A stretch of 64,000 nt of DNA. Origin: Ramlibacter agri (lineage in GTDB: Bacteria; Pseudomonadota; Gammaproteobacteria; Burkholderiales; Burkholderiaceae_C). Both the position numbers and the translations under genes were made by a program. The notes under the pieces were generated by a model, which saw only the letters and a program-made list of their open reading frames with translations, did no database searches and was not told the origin of the DNA. Location: contig NZ_JABBFX010000006.1 in assembly GCF_012927085.1 (NCBI RefSeq), positions 1 through 64,000 of the forward strand. The letters are read 5' to 3'. This document shows, one piece after another, positions 11,308 through 20,170 of this stretch; position 1 is the stretch's first letter; every line of letters starts with the position of its first letter.

Positions 11308-11928
11308 ATGAAGTTCTGGGGCCGCATCTCCTCCATCAACGTGCGCAAGGTCGTGCTCACGGCGCAGCTGCTGGGCATCCCGTTCGAGCGGGTCGACGCC
11401 GGCGCCGCCTTCGGCATCGTGCAGACGCCGGAGTACAAGGCGCAGAACCCAAACTCGCTGGTGCCGCTGCTGGACGAAGAGGACGGCTTCACGCTGTGGG
11501 AGTCGAACGTGATCGTGCGCTACTTGTGCGCGCAGCATCCGCAGCAGGGCCTGTACCCGCAGGACCTGCGGCAGCGCTTCGACGCCGAACGCTGGATGGA
11601 CTGGCAGCAGACGACGCTGAACGGCGCCGGCCGCGAAGCCTTCATCCAGTTGATCCGCACGCCCGCCGACAAGCGCCGGCCGGAAGCGATCGATGCCTCC
11701 ATCGCGGCGACCGAGCCCTTGCTGGCCATGCTCGACGCGCACCTGGCGAAGCAGCCCTTCATGGCAGGCGCGCAACTGACCATGGCCGACATCCCCATCG
11801 CCTGCGAGATGCACCGCTGGTGGGGCCTGCCGCTGGAGTTCCCGCAGCGACCGCACCTGCGGCGCTGGTACGACGGCATCCGCGCCCTGCCCGCCGCGCG
11901 CGGTGCGCTCGACGTTCCCCTGAGCTGA
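11308..11928 (+). CDS. Glutathione S-transferase family protein
   Basis: 206 aa. The N-terminal thioredoxin-like domain contains SSINVRKV, where the Ser/Asn could be the glutathione-activating residue, followed by the cis-Pro region NSLVPLL and the GSH-binding ESNVI. The C-terminal all-helical domain has the N-capping motif MADIPIA. The length is typical of GST. It lies 2 bp after the aminotransferase stop in the same operon. The role is probably conjugation or isomerisation of a reactive intermediate. Confidence 0.87.
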   Translation: MKFWGRISSINVRKVVLTAQLLGIPFERVDAGAAFGIVQTPEYKAQNPNSLVPLLDEEDGFTLWESNVIVRYLCAQHPQQGLYPQDLRQRFDAERWMDWQQTTLNGAGREAFIQLIRTPADKRRPEAIDASIAATEPLLAMLDAHLAKQPFMAGAQLTMADIPIACEMHRWWGLPLEFPQRPHLRRWYDGIRALPAARGALDVPLS

Positions 11929-11932
11929 CACC

Positions 11933-12793
11933 ATGCAAGACCGCCTCTTCAAGCAAGTCGACGTCTTCACCGCAGTGCCCTACCTCGGCAACCCGGTCGC
12001 CGTGGTGCTGGACGCGCAAGGCCTGGCCACCGAGGAGATGCAGCAGTTCACGCGCTGGACCAACCTCTCGGAAGCCACTTTCCTGCTGCCGCCCACGCAC
12101 CCGGAAGCCGACTACCGCGTGCGCATCTTCTACCCGTCCGCCGAACTGCCTTTCGCCGGGCATCCGACCCTGGGCAGCTGCCACGCCTGGCTGGAAGCCG
12201 GCGGCAAGCCCAAGGGCGAGTACGTGGTGCAGGAGTGCGGCGTCGGGCTGGTGAAGCTGAAGCGCGATGGCAGTCGCCTCGCCTTCGCCGCGCCGCCGCT
12301 GCGCCGCGGCGGTCCGCTGGATGACAGCGACGTCGACCTCATCGCCCGCGGCCTCGGCGTTCCGCGGAGTGACATCGTCGCCCACGCCTGGTGCGACAAC
12401 GGACCCAAGTGGCGCGGCGTCATGCTCAAGTCCGCGGAACAGGTGCTGGCACTCAAGCCCGATGGCGCCGTGCTCGCCGGCCTGGACGTCGGCGTGATCG
12501 GCCCGCGCGGCAAGGTGGGCGTGGTCGCGCCACGCGGTAACGACTGCGCCTTCGAAGTGCGCGCCTTCTTCCCCGCCAACAACGGCATGGGCGAAGACCC
12601 GGTCACCGGCAGCCTCAATGCGGCGCTCGCCCAGTGGCTGATCGCTGCCGGCATGGCGCCCGAACGCTACATCGCCAGTCAGGGCACGGTCCTGGGCCGG
12701 GCCGGGCGCGTGCACATCGAGCGCGACGCACAGGGCGAGATCTGGGTGGGCGGCGCGTCCGTCACCTGCGTCGATGGCAGCGTGAGGCTTTGA
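11933..12793 (+). CDS. PhzF family isomerase/epimerase
   Basis: 286 aa with the diaminopimelate-epimerase-like two-domain fold of PhzF. Visible signatures are the N-terminal FKQVDVFTAVPYLGNPVAVV, the general acid/base candidate Glu47 in NLSEATF, FAGHPTLGS and the C-terminal EDPVTGSLN. PhzF isomerises trans-2,3-dihydro-3-hydroxyanthranilate in phenazine synthesis, but most homologues lie outside phenazine clusters, as this one does (no other phz genes here), and are of unknown function. It is co-transcribed with GST and VOC genes. Confidence 0.88.
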   Translation: MQDRLFKQVDVFTAVPYLGNPVAVVLDAQGLATEEMQQFTRWTNLSEATFLLPPTHPEADYRVRIFYPSAELPFAGHPTLGSCHAWLEAGGKPKGEYVVQECGVGLVKLKRDGSRLAFAAPPLRRGGPLDDSDVDLIARGLGVPRSDIVAHAWCDNGPKWRGVMLKSAEQVLALKPDGAVLAGLDVGVIGPRGKVGVVAPRGNDCAFEVRAFFPANNGMGEDPVTGSLNAALAQWLIAAGMAPERYIASQGTVLGRAGRVHIERDAQGEIWVGGASVTCVDGSVRL

Positions 12794-12794
12794 G

Positions 12795-13472
12795 ATGACG
12801 GCCCGGACCGACCACCTCGTCATCGGCGCGGCAACGCTGGACGAAGGCGTGGCCTGGGCCGAAGCCACGCTGGGCGTCGCGCCCGGCCCCGGCGGCGAGC
12901 ACCCGCTGATGGGCACGCACAACCGGCTGCTGCGCATTGCGACCGTCGACTATCCGCGGGCCTATCTCGAGATCATCGCGCCGCAACCCGGGCGGCAGCC
13001 GCAACAGGGCAAGCGCTGGTTCGACCTCGACGACGAGACCGTGCGCGACACGCTGCGGCGCCATGGCCCGCGGCTGCTGCACTTCGTCGCCAACGTGCCG
13101 GACGTGCGCGCAGCCTGCGCGGCGCTGGAGCGCGCCGGCTACGAACACGGCGAGGTCGCGCGCGCCTCGCGCATGACGCAGCGCGGCTTGCTGGAATGGC
13201 AGATCACCGTGCGTGCGGACGGCCGCCGCCTCATCGCCGGCATGCTGCCGACGCTGATCGAATGGGGCGAGACGCATCCGGCCGCGTCGATGCCGGAGTC
13301 GGGCGTGACCTTGCACTCGCTCACCGCCTGGCACCCGCTGGCGCCCGAACTGCGCGGCGCCTACGAGGCGATCGGCCTCCTGGGCGTACAGGTCAAGGAA
13401 GGCCCCGCCAATCTCTGCGCCACGCTGGACACGCCGCGCGGGCGCGTGCAGCTGCAATCGAAAGGACTGTGA
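12795..13472 (+). CDS. VOC/glyoxalase-like domain protein
   Basis: 225 aa, resembling the Glyoxalase_3 type of vicinal-oxygen-chelate proteins (starts TDHLVIGAATLDEGVAWAE). Two halves with repeated beta-alpha-beta features are visible, but a full set of metal ligands could not be confirmed by eye. It sits 1 bp after phzF and its TGA overlaps the next ATG (TGATG). The function is unknown. In this operon it may process the product of the aminotransferase or the GST. Confidence 0.75.
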   Translation: MTARTDHLVIGAATLDEGVAWAEATLGVAPGPGGEHPLMGTHNRLLRIATVDYPRAYLEIIAPQPGRQPQQGKRWFDLDDETVRDTLRRHGPRLLHFVANVPDVRAACAALERAGYEHGEVARASRMTQRGLLEWQITVRADGRRLIAGMLPTLIEWGETHPAASMPESGVTLHSLTAWHPLAPELRGAYEAIGLLGVQVKEGPANLCATLDTPRGRVQLQSKGL

Positions 13473-14104
13473 TGCTGCATGTCGGCGAAGTCGCCTGGTT
13501 CGCGCTGGCAGCGCTGGTGCTGGTGCTGACGCCTGGCCCCAACATGATCTACTGCGTCTCGCGCTCGCTGGCACAAGGGCCGCGCGCCGGCCTGGTGTCG
13601 CTGGGCGGCGTGCTGCTCGGTTTCCTCGCGCACCTGGTGGCCGCGACCCTGGGCCTCACCGCGCTGCTGCTCGCGGTGCCGATCGCGTTCGACGCGCTGC
13701 GCATCGCGGGCGCTGCCTACCTGCTGTGGCTGGCCTGGGAGGCCGTGCGCCCGGGTGGCAGCACGCCCTTCCAGCCGCGCGCGTTGCCGATCGACTCGAC
13801 GGCGAAGCTGTTCCGCATGGGCCTGCTCACGAACGTGCTGAACCCGAAGGTCGCGATCTTCTACCTGTCGTTCTTCCCGCAGTTCCTGCATCCGGAACGC
13901 GGCAACGTGGCCTGGCAGGCGCTACAGCTGGGCGCCATCCAGATCCTCACCAGCGGCGCCGTCAACGCGCTGCTGGTGCTCGGGGCCGGCCGCATCAGCA
14001 GCTTCCTCGCACGGAGCCGCGGCTGGCTACGGGCCCAACGCTGGGTGATGGGAACCGTGCTGGGCCTGCTGGCCGCCCGCATCGCCTTGCTGGAGCAGAA
14101 ATGA
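13472..14104 (+). CDS. LysE family amino-acid exporter, second copy
   Basis: 210 aa, about six predicted membrane helices, with the LysE motif LTPGPNMIYCVSRSLAQG. It is clearly divergent in sequence from the LysE protein at 8581, so this is not a recent duplication. It is coupled to the VOC gene by TGATG and to the following dehydratase by ATGA. Its placement next to a threonine-dehydratase-like gene fits export of threonine, homoserine or a related amino acid, but this is inference. Confidence 0.9.
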   Translation: MLHVGEVAWFALAALVLVLTPGPNMIYCVSRSLAQGPRAGLVSLGGVLLGFLAHLVAATLGLTALLLAVPIAFDALRIAGAAYLLWLAWEAVRPGGSTPFQPRALPIDSTAKLFRMGLLTNVLNPKVAIFYLSFFPQFLHPERGNVAWQALQLGAIQILTSGAVNALLVLGAGRISSFLARSRGWLRAQRWVMGTVLGLLAARIALLEQK

Positions 14105-15072
14105 ATTTCACGCGCGCAGAAGTCGAATCCGCGCAGGCCACGGTGCACGCCGTGATGCCGCCGACCCCGCAATATGCCTGGCCGCTGCTGCGCGAACGCC
14201 TCGGCATGCCGGTTTGGGTGAAGCACGAGAACCACACGCCCGCCGGCGCCTTCAAACTGCGCGGCGGCCTCACCTACTTCGAGTCGCTCGCGCGGCGCGA
14301 GCCGAAGCTGCGCGGCGTGATCTCCGCCACCCGCGGCAACCACGGCCAGTCGGTGGGCTTCAGCGCACGCAAGCATGGCCTGCAGGCCACCATCGTCGTG
14401 CCGCACGGCAACTCGGTGGAGAAGAACGCCGCCATGCGCGCGCTGGGCGCCGAGTTGCTGGAACACGGCGACGATTTCCAGGCCGCGCGCGAGCATGCGA
14501 TCGCGCTGGCCGGGCGGCAAGGCCTGCACATGGTGCCGTCCTTCGACCGCGACCTGGTGCGCGGCGTGATGACTTACTGGGTGGAGTTCTTCCAGAGCTT
14601 CGCGCCCGGTGAAGAGCCGGGCGTGGTCTACGTTCCGATCGGCCAGGGCTCGGGCTTCTGCGCCGCGGCGGCCGGCCGTGCGTACACCGGCGCCCGCAGC
14701 AAGCTGGTCGGCGTCGTGTCCGCGCATGCGACGACCTACCTGGACTCCTTCCGCGCCAAGCGCGTGGTGGAAGCGCCCGTCACGACGCAACTGGCCGACG
14801 GCATGGCTTGCCGCATCGCCGACGCCGAGGCGCTGGAAGTCGTGCTGCGCGAAGCCGATGACGTGGTCACGGTCACCGACGATGAAGTCGCCGCGGCCAT
14901 GCGCCTTCTGTTCGCTGCCACCCACAACGTCGCCGAAGGCGCCGGCGCGGCCGCCCTGGCGGCGGCCATCCAGCAACGGGGCCGGACGAAGTCGCAGGCG
15001 GTCGGCGTGCCGATCACCGGCGGCAACGTCGACACCGAAGTCTTCGCGCGCGTTCTTGCGAACGGAACGTGA
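14101..15072 (+). CDS. Threonine/serine dehydratase-like PLP enzyme
   Basis: 323 aa, fold type II. The PLP lysine is Lys52 in AGAFKLRGG, followed by the substrate loop ATRGNHGQS. A Gly-rich phosphate-binding segment lies at IGQGSGF, slightly different from the canonical GGGGL of catabolic threonine dehydratases. There is no ACT regulatory domain. Enzymes of this size include threonine dehydratase, serine racemase and the EutB dehydratase of hydroxyectoine breakdown. Last gene of the MocR-linked operon; it would remove an amino acid as a keto acid plus ammonia. Confidence 0.82.
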   Translation: MNFTRAEVESAQATVHAVMPPTPQYAWPLLRERLGMPVWVKHENHTPAGAFKLRGGLTYFESLARREPKLRGVISATRGNHGQSVGFSARKHGLQATIVVPHGNSVEKNAAMRALGAELLEHGDDFQAAREHAIALAGRQGLHMVPSFDRDLVRGVMTYWVEFFQSFAPGEEPGVVYVPIGQGSGFCAAAAGRAYTGARSKLVGVVSAHATTYLDSFRAKRVVEAPVTTQLADGMACRIADAEALEVVLREADDVVTVTDDEVAAAMRLLFAATHNVAEGAGAAALAAAIQQRGRTKSQAVGVPITGGNVDTEVFARVLANGT

Positions 15073-15161
15073 CCAGCATGTGACGGCATGGGCCTGGAAT
15101 TGCACCGGCCCAGTCACGCAAGGGACGCCCGGCGCCAGCCCGCACTTGCGACAATTCCGGC

Positions 15162-15833
15162 ATGGGCACGCTCTATCTCGTCCGCCACGGCCAGGCCTCC
15201 TTCGGCGCCGACGACTATGACCAGCTCAGCGAACTCGGCGAGCGGCAAAGCGTCCGCCTCGGCGAATACTTCGCCGAGCGCGGCATCCGTTTCGATGGCC
15301 TGATCGCCGGCACCTTGCGCCGCCACAAGCAGACGCTGGCCGGCATCCTGCGCGGCATGCAGCACGCCGGCGAGCACCTCGCCTGGGACGGCCTCAACGA
15401 ATACGACGCCGATGCGGTCATCGCGGCCATCCACCCGGAGAAGCTGGAGAAACCCAGCTCGCCGGAGCTGGTGAAGCACCATTTCCGCCTGCTGCGCGAC
15501 GGCCTCGCGCAATGGATGGCAGGCGCCACCTCACCCGCTGGCATGCCCTCCTGGGCCGAGTTCAGCGCCGGCGTGGCCGGCGCGCTGGACCACGTGCGCG
15601 CCAAACACTACGGCCAGAACGTGCTCGTGGTCACCAGCGGCGGCCCCATCGCCACCGCCGTCAGCCAGGTGCTCGGCGCCCCGGCGCAGGCCACCATCGA
15701 CCTGAACCTGCGCATCCGCAACACCGGCGTCACCGAGTTCGCCTTCACGCCCAAGCGCCACATGCTGGTCGGCTTCAACGCCATCCCGCACCTCGACGCG
15801 CCGGCCTACAAGGACTGGGTCACCTACGCCTGA
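15162..15833 (+). CDS. Histidine phosphatase superfamily protein
   Basis: 223 aa with the catalytic RHG motif at residues 8-10 (LYLVRHGQASFG) and the second His region VVTSGGPIATAV. This is the phosphoglycerate-mutase/SixA/CobC-like fold acting through a phospho-histidine. The substrate is unknown. The start has no Shine-Dalgarno sequence, but a TG-C-GACAAT extended -10 ends 6 nt before the ATG, so the mRNA may be leaderless. The 3' end overlaps the convergent sensor kinase gene by 10 bp. Confidence 0.87.
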   Translation: MGTLYLVRHGQASFGADDYDQLSELGERQSVRLGEYFAERGIRFDGLIAGTLRRHKQTLAGILRGMQHAGEHLAWDGLNEYDADAVIAAIHPEKLEKPSSPELVKHHFRLLRDGLAQWMAGATSPAGMPSWAEFSAGVAGALDHVRAKHYGQNVLVVTSGGPIATAVSQVLGAPAQATIDLNLRIRNTGVTEFAFTPKRHMLVGFNAIPHLDAPAYKDWVTYA

Positions 15834-17176
15834 TCCGGCGCCGGGAAGCTGATGCGCCAGCCGCGGCGGCCGCCCGGCAAGGCGATCTGCGGCTGGAAGG
15901 CGCCGCCATGCAGCGACGCCACTTTCTCCGCCACGCGATGGCCCAGCCCCAGCTTCAGCGGTTGCAGCGGGCCCGCCGGCGCCGCGGCTTGCGACGCGTG
16001 CGACTGGCCGTCGTCGCTCACCTGCAGCCAGCGCGCGGCGGGGTCGAGCTCCACCTCCACCTGCGTGCCGGGCGGCGTGTGCGCCAGTGCGTTCTCGACC
16101 AGGTTGCGCAGCGCCAGTTCCAGCAGCACTGCATGGCCCGCGAGCGGAAACGGGCCCGGGCTGGACAGGCCCAGGTCGCGCCCGCCGGCATGCGCGGCCG
16201 GCGCGTATTCGCCCACCAGGCGGCGCGCGATCGCGTCCAGGTCCAGCGGTTGCACCGCTTCGTCCAGTTCGGCGCGGCTGGCCCGCGCCAGCGCCAGCAG
16301 GTGCGACAGCACCTCGCCCGCGCGCAAGGCATCGGCGCGCAGCCGGCCCAGCGCGGCTTGGTGCGCCGGGCCCGGCGGCTGGTCCTGCGCATTGCGCGCC
16401 TGCAGCGACAGCGAGGCGAGCGGCGTGCGCAATTCATGCGCGAACTCGTTGGCCAGTTCGCGCTCGCGCGTGAGCGCCGCGTGGTAACGCTCCACCAGCC
16501 GGTTGATCGCGTCGCTGGTGGCGGCGAGTTCGTCGTAGTGCGCAGGAGCGCGCAGCCCCTGCGGCTGCTGCACGTCCAGCGCGTGCACTGCGTCCGCCAG
16601 CTGCCGCAGCGGCTTCAGGCCGCGGTGGATGGCCAGGCCCAGCAGCAACGCAACCACCGGCAGCAGCAGCAGCCCAGGAATCACCACTTGGTGCGCGATG
16701 TCCGCCGCGAGCGCGTCGCGTTCCTGCAGCGACGACAGCACCATGAGCCGGTGTGCGTGCGCCTCGTCCCAGCGCGCGAAAGCGCGCCAGGGCTGCTGCG
16801 GCTCGCCCAGTTCCAGCGTGGCATAGCCTTCGGGGCTGGCAAACGGTGGCACCGGCGCTTCGCCGCTGCGCGAGACCAGCTGGCCGTCGGCATTCCACCA
16901 GATCACCGACAGCGAGCTCTGCACGTCGTGGGCCTTCAGCGCCGCGCCGTCGCTGGGGTGGTAGTCCCGGTTGCGCGGCAGCCCGGTATCGGTCAGCGGC
17001 AGCAGCAGCGCGCTGACACTGGCCAGGTGGCCGTCGGTCAATTCGTCGGCCTCGCGCGCACCGGTGCGGTAGGCCATCGCCATGAAGGTCGCCCACACCA
17101 GCACCAGCGCGCCCAGCGCCCAGGCCAGCAGGTGGCGGGTCAGCGTGGGCAGCGGGCGCGCCGGCAGGCCGTTCAT
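15824..17176 (-). CDS. Sensor histidine kinase (PmrB/QseC-like)
   Basis: 450 aa. Membrane helix 1 spans about residues 14-35, a periplasmic sensor domain about 37-160, and helix 2 about 164-183, followed by a HAMP region. The phospho-acceptor is His247 in NEFAHELRTPLAS. The N box (LRNLVENALAHTPPG) and a late Gly-rich ATP-lid are present. It overlaps the response regulator stop by 4 bp (ATGA). The pair is divergent from an EptA-type gene, the arrangement known for PmrAB/BasSR, so lipid A modification is the likely output. QseC is an alternative name for the same subfamily. The signal sensed is unknown. Confidence 0.88.
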   Translation of the reverse strand: MNGLPARPLPTLTRHLLAWALGALVLVWATFMAMAYRTGAREADELTDGHLASVSALLLPLTDTGLPRNRDYHPSDGAALKAHDVQSSLSVIWWNADGQLVSRSGEAPVPPFASPEGYATLELGEPQQPWRAFARWDEAHAHRLMVLSSLQERDALAADIAHQVVIPGLLLLPVVALLLGLAIHRGLKPLRQLADAVHALDVQQPQGLRAPAHYDELAATSDAINRLVERYHAALTRERELANEFAHELRTPLASLSLQARNAQDQPPGPAHQAALGRLRADALRAGEVLSHLLALARASRAELDEAVQPLDLDAIARRLVGEYAPAAHAGGRDLGLSSPGPFPLAGHAVLLELALRNLVENALAHTPPGTQVEVELDPAARWLQVSDDGQSHASQAAAPAGPLQPLKLGLGHRVAEKVASLHGGAFQPQIALPGGRRGWRISFPAPDQA

Positions 17177-17859
17177 GCGCCGGGCTCCGCCGGCACGTAA
17201 TAGCCCACGCCGCGCACGGTTCGGACCACCTGCTCGCCCAGCTTGCGGCGCAGGCGATGCACGTGGACTTCGATGGCGTTGCTTTCCAGCGCCGCATCGA
17301 AGTTGTAAAGCTTCGCTTCGATCTGTGCGCGCGTCAGCACGTGCGGCCGCGCCTCCACCAGCGTCAGCAGCACCGAGAACTCGCGCCCGGACAGCTCCAC
17401 CGGCTGGCCCGCGCGCAGCACCGTGCGCGCCGCCGGGTCGATCTCCAGTTCGCCGCAAAGCAGCTTGGGCTGGGCCCGGCCGGCGGCGCGTCGGCGCAGC
17501 GCCCGCATGCGGGCGGCAAGTTCGTCGGGGTCGAAGGGCTTGGCCAGGTAATCGTCCGCGCCCAGATCCAGGCCGGCAATGCGCGCGGCGACTTCGTCGC
17601 GGGCGGTCATGATCAGGACCGGCGTGTCCGGGTCGGGTTGCCGTCCCGGCGGCGACTGGCGCAGGCGCTCCAGCAGGGTCATGCCGTCGCCATCGGCGAG
17701 GCCCAGGTCCAGCAGCACGATGTCAAAAGCCTCCGCGCCCAGCGCGGCCCAGCCCCCGGCCACGCTGTCCGTGGTGTCCACGGCATAGCCCAGCCCCGCC
17801 AGGTGGGCTGCCAGCCCCTGGGCGATGCCCGCATCGTCTTCGACCACCAGCACGCGCAT
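17173..17859 (-). CDS. OmpR-family response regulator (PmrA/QseB-like)
   Basis: 228 aa. The receiver domain has the acidic pair Glu7-Asp8, phospho-acceptor Asp51 in LLDLGLADG, and the conserved Lys in ADDYLAKPF. The C-terminal winged helix ends in VRTVRGVGYYVPA, diagnostic of OmpR/PhoB regulators. The ATG at 17859 was chosen over an upstream one because the receiver domain begins exactly there. No Shine-Dalgarno site is seen, but CACAAT (17871-17866) lies 6 nt upstream. It is coupled to the sensor kinase and divergent from eptA, its probable target. Confidence 0.9.
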   Translation of the reverse strand: MRVLVVEDDAGIAQGLAAHLAGLGYAVDTTDSVAGGWAALGAEAFDIVLLDLGLADGDGMTLLERLRQSPPGRQPDPDTPVLIMTARDEVAARIAGLDLGADDYLAKPFDPDELAARMRALRRRAAGRAQPKLLCGELEIDPAARTVLRAGQPVELSGREFSVLLTLVEARPHVLTRAQIEAKLYNFDAALESNAIEVHVHRLRRKLGEQVVRTVRGVGYYVPAEPGA

Positions 17860-17983
17860 GCCCGGATTGTGCGGGAGGCCGCGGCAGGCGATTGACCCCA
17901 TGCATGCCACGCCCGGACGGCCCTGCCACAATCAGGCTCCGGTCAGGCCCGCCCTGGGTGCCTGCCGCGCTCCCCACCCAAAG

Positions 17984-19621
17984 ATGTCCGAACCCTCCCA
18001 CGATACGCGCCGGCCCCGCAGTCCGGCCTGGCCCGTGCTTGCCGCCAGCCTGTGGATGGCGGTCCTGGGCAATGCGCCGCTATGGCGCGAACTCGGACGG
18101 CAAGGCCTGCTGGCCGCGCACGGCGGCTGGCTGCTGGCCCTGTGCCTGGGCGGCGCGCTGGCCGCGGTGCTGTTCTCGCTCCTGAGCCTGCTGGCCTGGC
18201 CGCGGCTGTTGAAGCCCGCCATCGCCTTGCTGCTGGTGGCCACCGCGGTCGGCGGCTATTACATGTGGACGTTCCACGTGGTGATCGACCCCGGCATGGC
18301 GGTCAACACCTTGCAGACCGACTGGGGTGAGACGCGCGACCTGCTCACGCCGCAGCTGGCGCTGGTGGTCGCGCTGGGCGCAGTCCTGCCCGCATGGCTG
18401 CTCTGGCGCCAGCCGCTCGCTTATGGCGGCTGGAAAGGCCGCAGCCTGCGCAACCTGGGTGGCGTCATCGCCGGCCTGGTGGTGGCCGCCGCCCTGGTGC
18501 TTGCGAGCTTCCAGCCGCTGGCCTCGGCGATGCGCAACTACAAGCACCTGCGCTACCTGATGAACCCGCTGACCTCGCTGTGGTCCTTCGGCTATGCCGC
18601 GGTCGGCGAGAAGCAACGGCCCAAGGGCATCGTGCCCCTGGGGCAGGACGCGCAGCTGGCGGCCAAGGGCCAGCGGCCCCCGCTAGTCCTGCTGGTGCTG
18701 GGCGAGACCGGGCGCTCCGGCAATTTCGGCCTGAACGGCTACCCGCGCGACACCACGCCTGAACTCGCCAAGGAAGGCGTCGTGAGCTTCCGCAACGCCT
18801 GGTCCTGCGGCACCAGCACCGCGGCCTCGGTGCCCTGCATGTTCTCGCACCTGGGGCGCGACGGCTTCCTGGCGCGGGAGCGCGATTCGGAAAACCTGGT
18901 CGACGTGCTGCAGCACGCGGGCCTCGCCGTGCTGTGGCTGGACAACCAGCCGGGCGGCTGCAAGGGCGTGTGCGAGCGCGTGCCCACCGTCAACACGTCC
19001 GACACCAAGGATCCGGCCCTGTGCAAGGACGGCGAATGCCTGGATGGCGTGCTGCTGCAAGGCCTGGACGCCCGCCTGGCGGCGCTGCCGGCAGACAAGC
19101 GCGCGCGCGGCGTCGTGCTCGTGATGCACCAGATGGGCAGCCACGGGCCGGCCTATTCGCTGCGTTCGCCGCCCGAATTCAAGCGCTTCCAGCCGGAGTG
19201 CACCAGCGCGCACCTGCCCGATTGCAGCGTGGAGCAGGTCCGCAACGCCTACGACAACAGCATCGCCTACACCGACCACATCCTGGCCTCCGCCATCGAC
19301 TGGCTGAAGACGCAGAACGGCTACGACACCGCCTTCCTGTACGTGGCCGACCACGGCGAGTCGCTGGGCGAGAACAACCTTTACCTACACGGCCTGCCCT
19401 ATGCCATCGCGCCCGACGTGCAAAAGCACGTGCCCTGGGTGCAGTGGCTGTCGCCCGGCTTCGAGCAGCGCACAGGGCTCACCGCGGGCTGCCTGAAAGG
19501 GCGGGTCGACACCCGCATCTCGCACGACAACCTGTTCCACACCGTGCTGGGCCTGCTGCAGGTGAGCACCCAGGCTTACCAGCGCGACCTGGACGCCTAC
19601 GCAGGCTGCGGGGCGCACTGA
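17984..19621 (+). CDS. eptA: Lipid A phosphoethanolamine transferase (EptA/MCR family)
   Basis: 545 aa. About five N-terminal membrane helices are followed by a periplasmic sulfatase-fold domain. The catalytic signature SCGTSTAASVPCMFS spans residues about 274-288 and carries the Thr nucleophile (Thr277 or Thr279). Metal ligands are expected in the GETGRSGNFG and DHGESLGE motifs, and paired cysteines are present (GCKGVCER). The enzyme moves phosphoethanolamine from phosphatidylethanolamine to lipid A, lowering negative charge and polymyxin binding. It is divergent from the two-component system at 15824-17859, as in pmrCAB-type loci. No PmrA-box-like direct repeat was found in the 124-bp gap. 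Chromosomal context indicates an intrinsic gene, not an mcr element. Confidence 0.9.
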   Translation: MSEPSHDTRRPRSPAWPVLAASLWMAVLGNAPLWRELGRQGLLAAHGGWLLALCLGGALAAVLFSLLSLLAWPRLLKPAIALLLVATAVGGYYMWTFHVVIDPGMAVNTLQTDWGETRDLLTPQLALVVALGAVLPAWLLWRQPLAYGGWKGRSLRNLGGVIAGLVVAAALVLASFQPLASAMRNYKHLRYLMNPLTSLWSFGYAAVGEKQRPKGIVPLGQDAQLAAKGQRPPLVLLVLGETGRSGNFGLNGYPRDTTPELAKEGVVSFRNAWSCGTSTAASVPCMFSHLGRDGFLARERDSENLVDVLQHAGLAVLWLDNQPGGCKGVCERVPTVNTSDTKDPALCKDGECLDGVLLQGLDARLAALPADKRARGVVLVMHQMGSHGPAYSLRSPPEFKRFQPECTSAHLPDCSVEQVRNAYDNSIAYTDHILASAIDWLKTQNGYDTAFLYVADHGESLGENNLYLHGLPYAIAPDVQKHVPWVQWLSPGFEQRTGLTAGCLKGRVDTRISHDNLFHTVLGLLQVSTQAYQRDLDAYAGCGAH

Positions 19622-19650
19622 GCGCAGGGGCCCGCTACACTCGGCCCACG

Positions 19651-20031
19651 ATGTCCCACACCGACGACCACGGCGACGCGACCTGGTGGGTCGCCTGCCT
19701 CTGCGCCGAGTGGTGCGGGGTCTGCCGCGAGTTCCGCCCCGCCTTCGAGGCGCAGGCGCGCGCGCACCCGGGCCTGCGCTTCGCCTGGGTGGACGTGGAA
19801 GACGAGGCGGACGCCATGGGCGACGTCGACATCGAAACCTTCCCCACCCTGCTGGTCGGCCGCGGCGACCAGCCCCTGTTCCTGGGTCCCATCCCGCCGT
19901 CCGCCCCCGGACTGGCGCGCCTCCTGGCCACGCTGCGGGCTCATCCGAAGCCTGCGGCCGGCCTGTCTCCCGCCGCCGGCGCCCTGCTCCAGCGCCTGGC
20001 TGCCGACGTCCTGCCGAACGCCCTCGTCTGA
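19651..20031 (+). CDS. Thioredoxin-like protein
   Basis: 126 aa with a thioredoxin-fold active site AEWCGVC (CGVC in place of CGPC) and the cis-Pro motif ETFPTLLV. It has no signal peptide, so it should be cytoplasmic. The C-terminal ~35 residues are Ala/Pro-rich. Small proteins of this type are common next to unrelated genes in Comamonadaceae, and the client is unknown. A TACACT hexamer lies 9 nt before the ATG with no Shine-Dalgarno sequence. Confidence 0.8.
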   Translation: MSHTDDHGDATWWVACLCAEWCGVCREFRPAFEAQARAHPGLRFAWVDVEDEADAMGDVDIETFPTLLVGRGDQPLFLGPIPPSAPGLARLLATLRAHPKPAAGLSPAAGALLQRLAADVLPNALV

Positions 20032-20170
20032 CGAGGTAGGGCCGCTCCTACATCCGGCCGCTTCCGTGCCTGACGAGCGGAGTGCGCGCTTGCAAGCTCA
20101 ATCGCACCATGGACGGCGCAGACCGGACATGCAGTTCCAACACATTTCTGTTTTGCAAGGAGATCCAAAG

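Noticed and set aside
17860..17983. PmrA-box (CTTAAG-type direct repeat) in front of eptA
   Set aside because: No such repeat is present on either strand of the gap.
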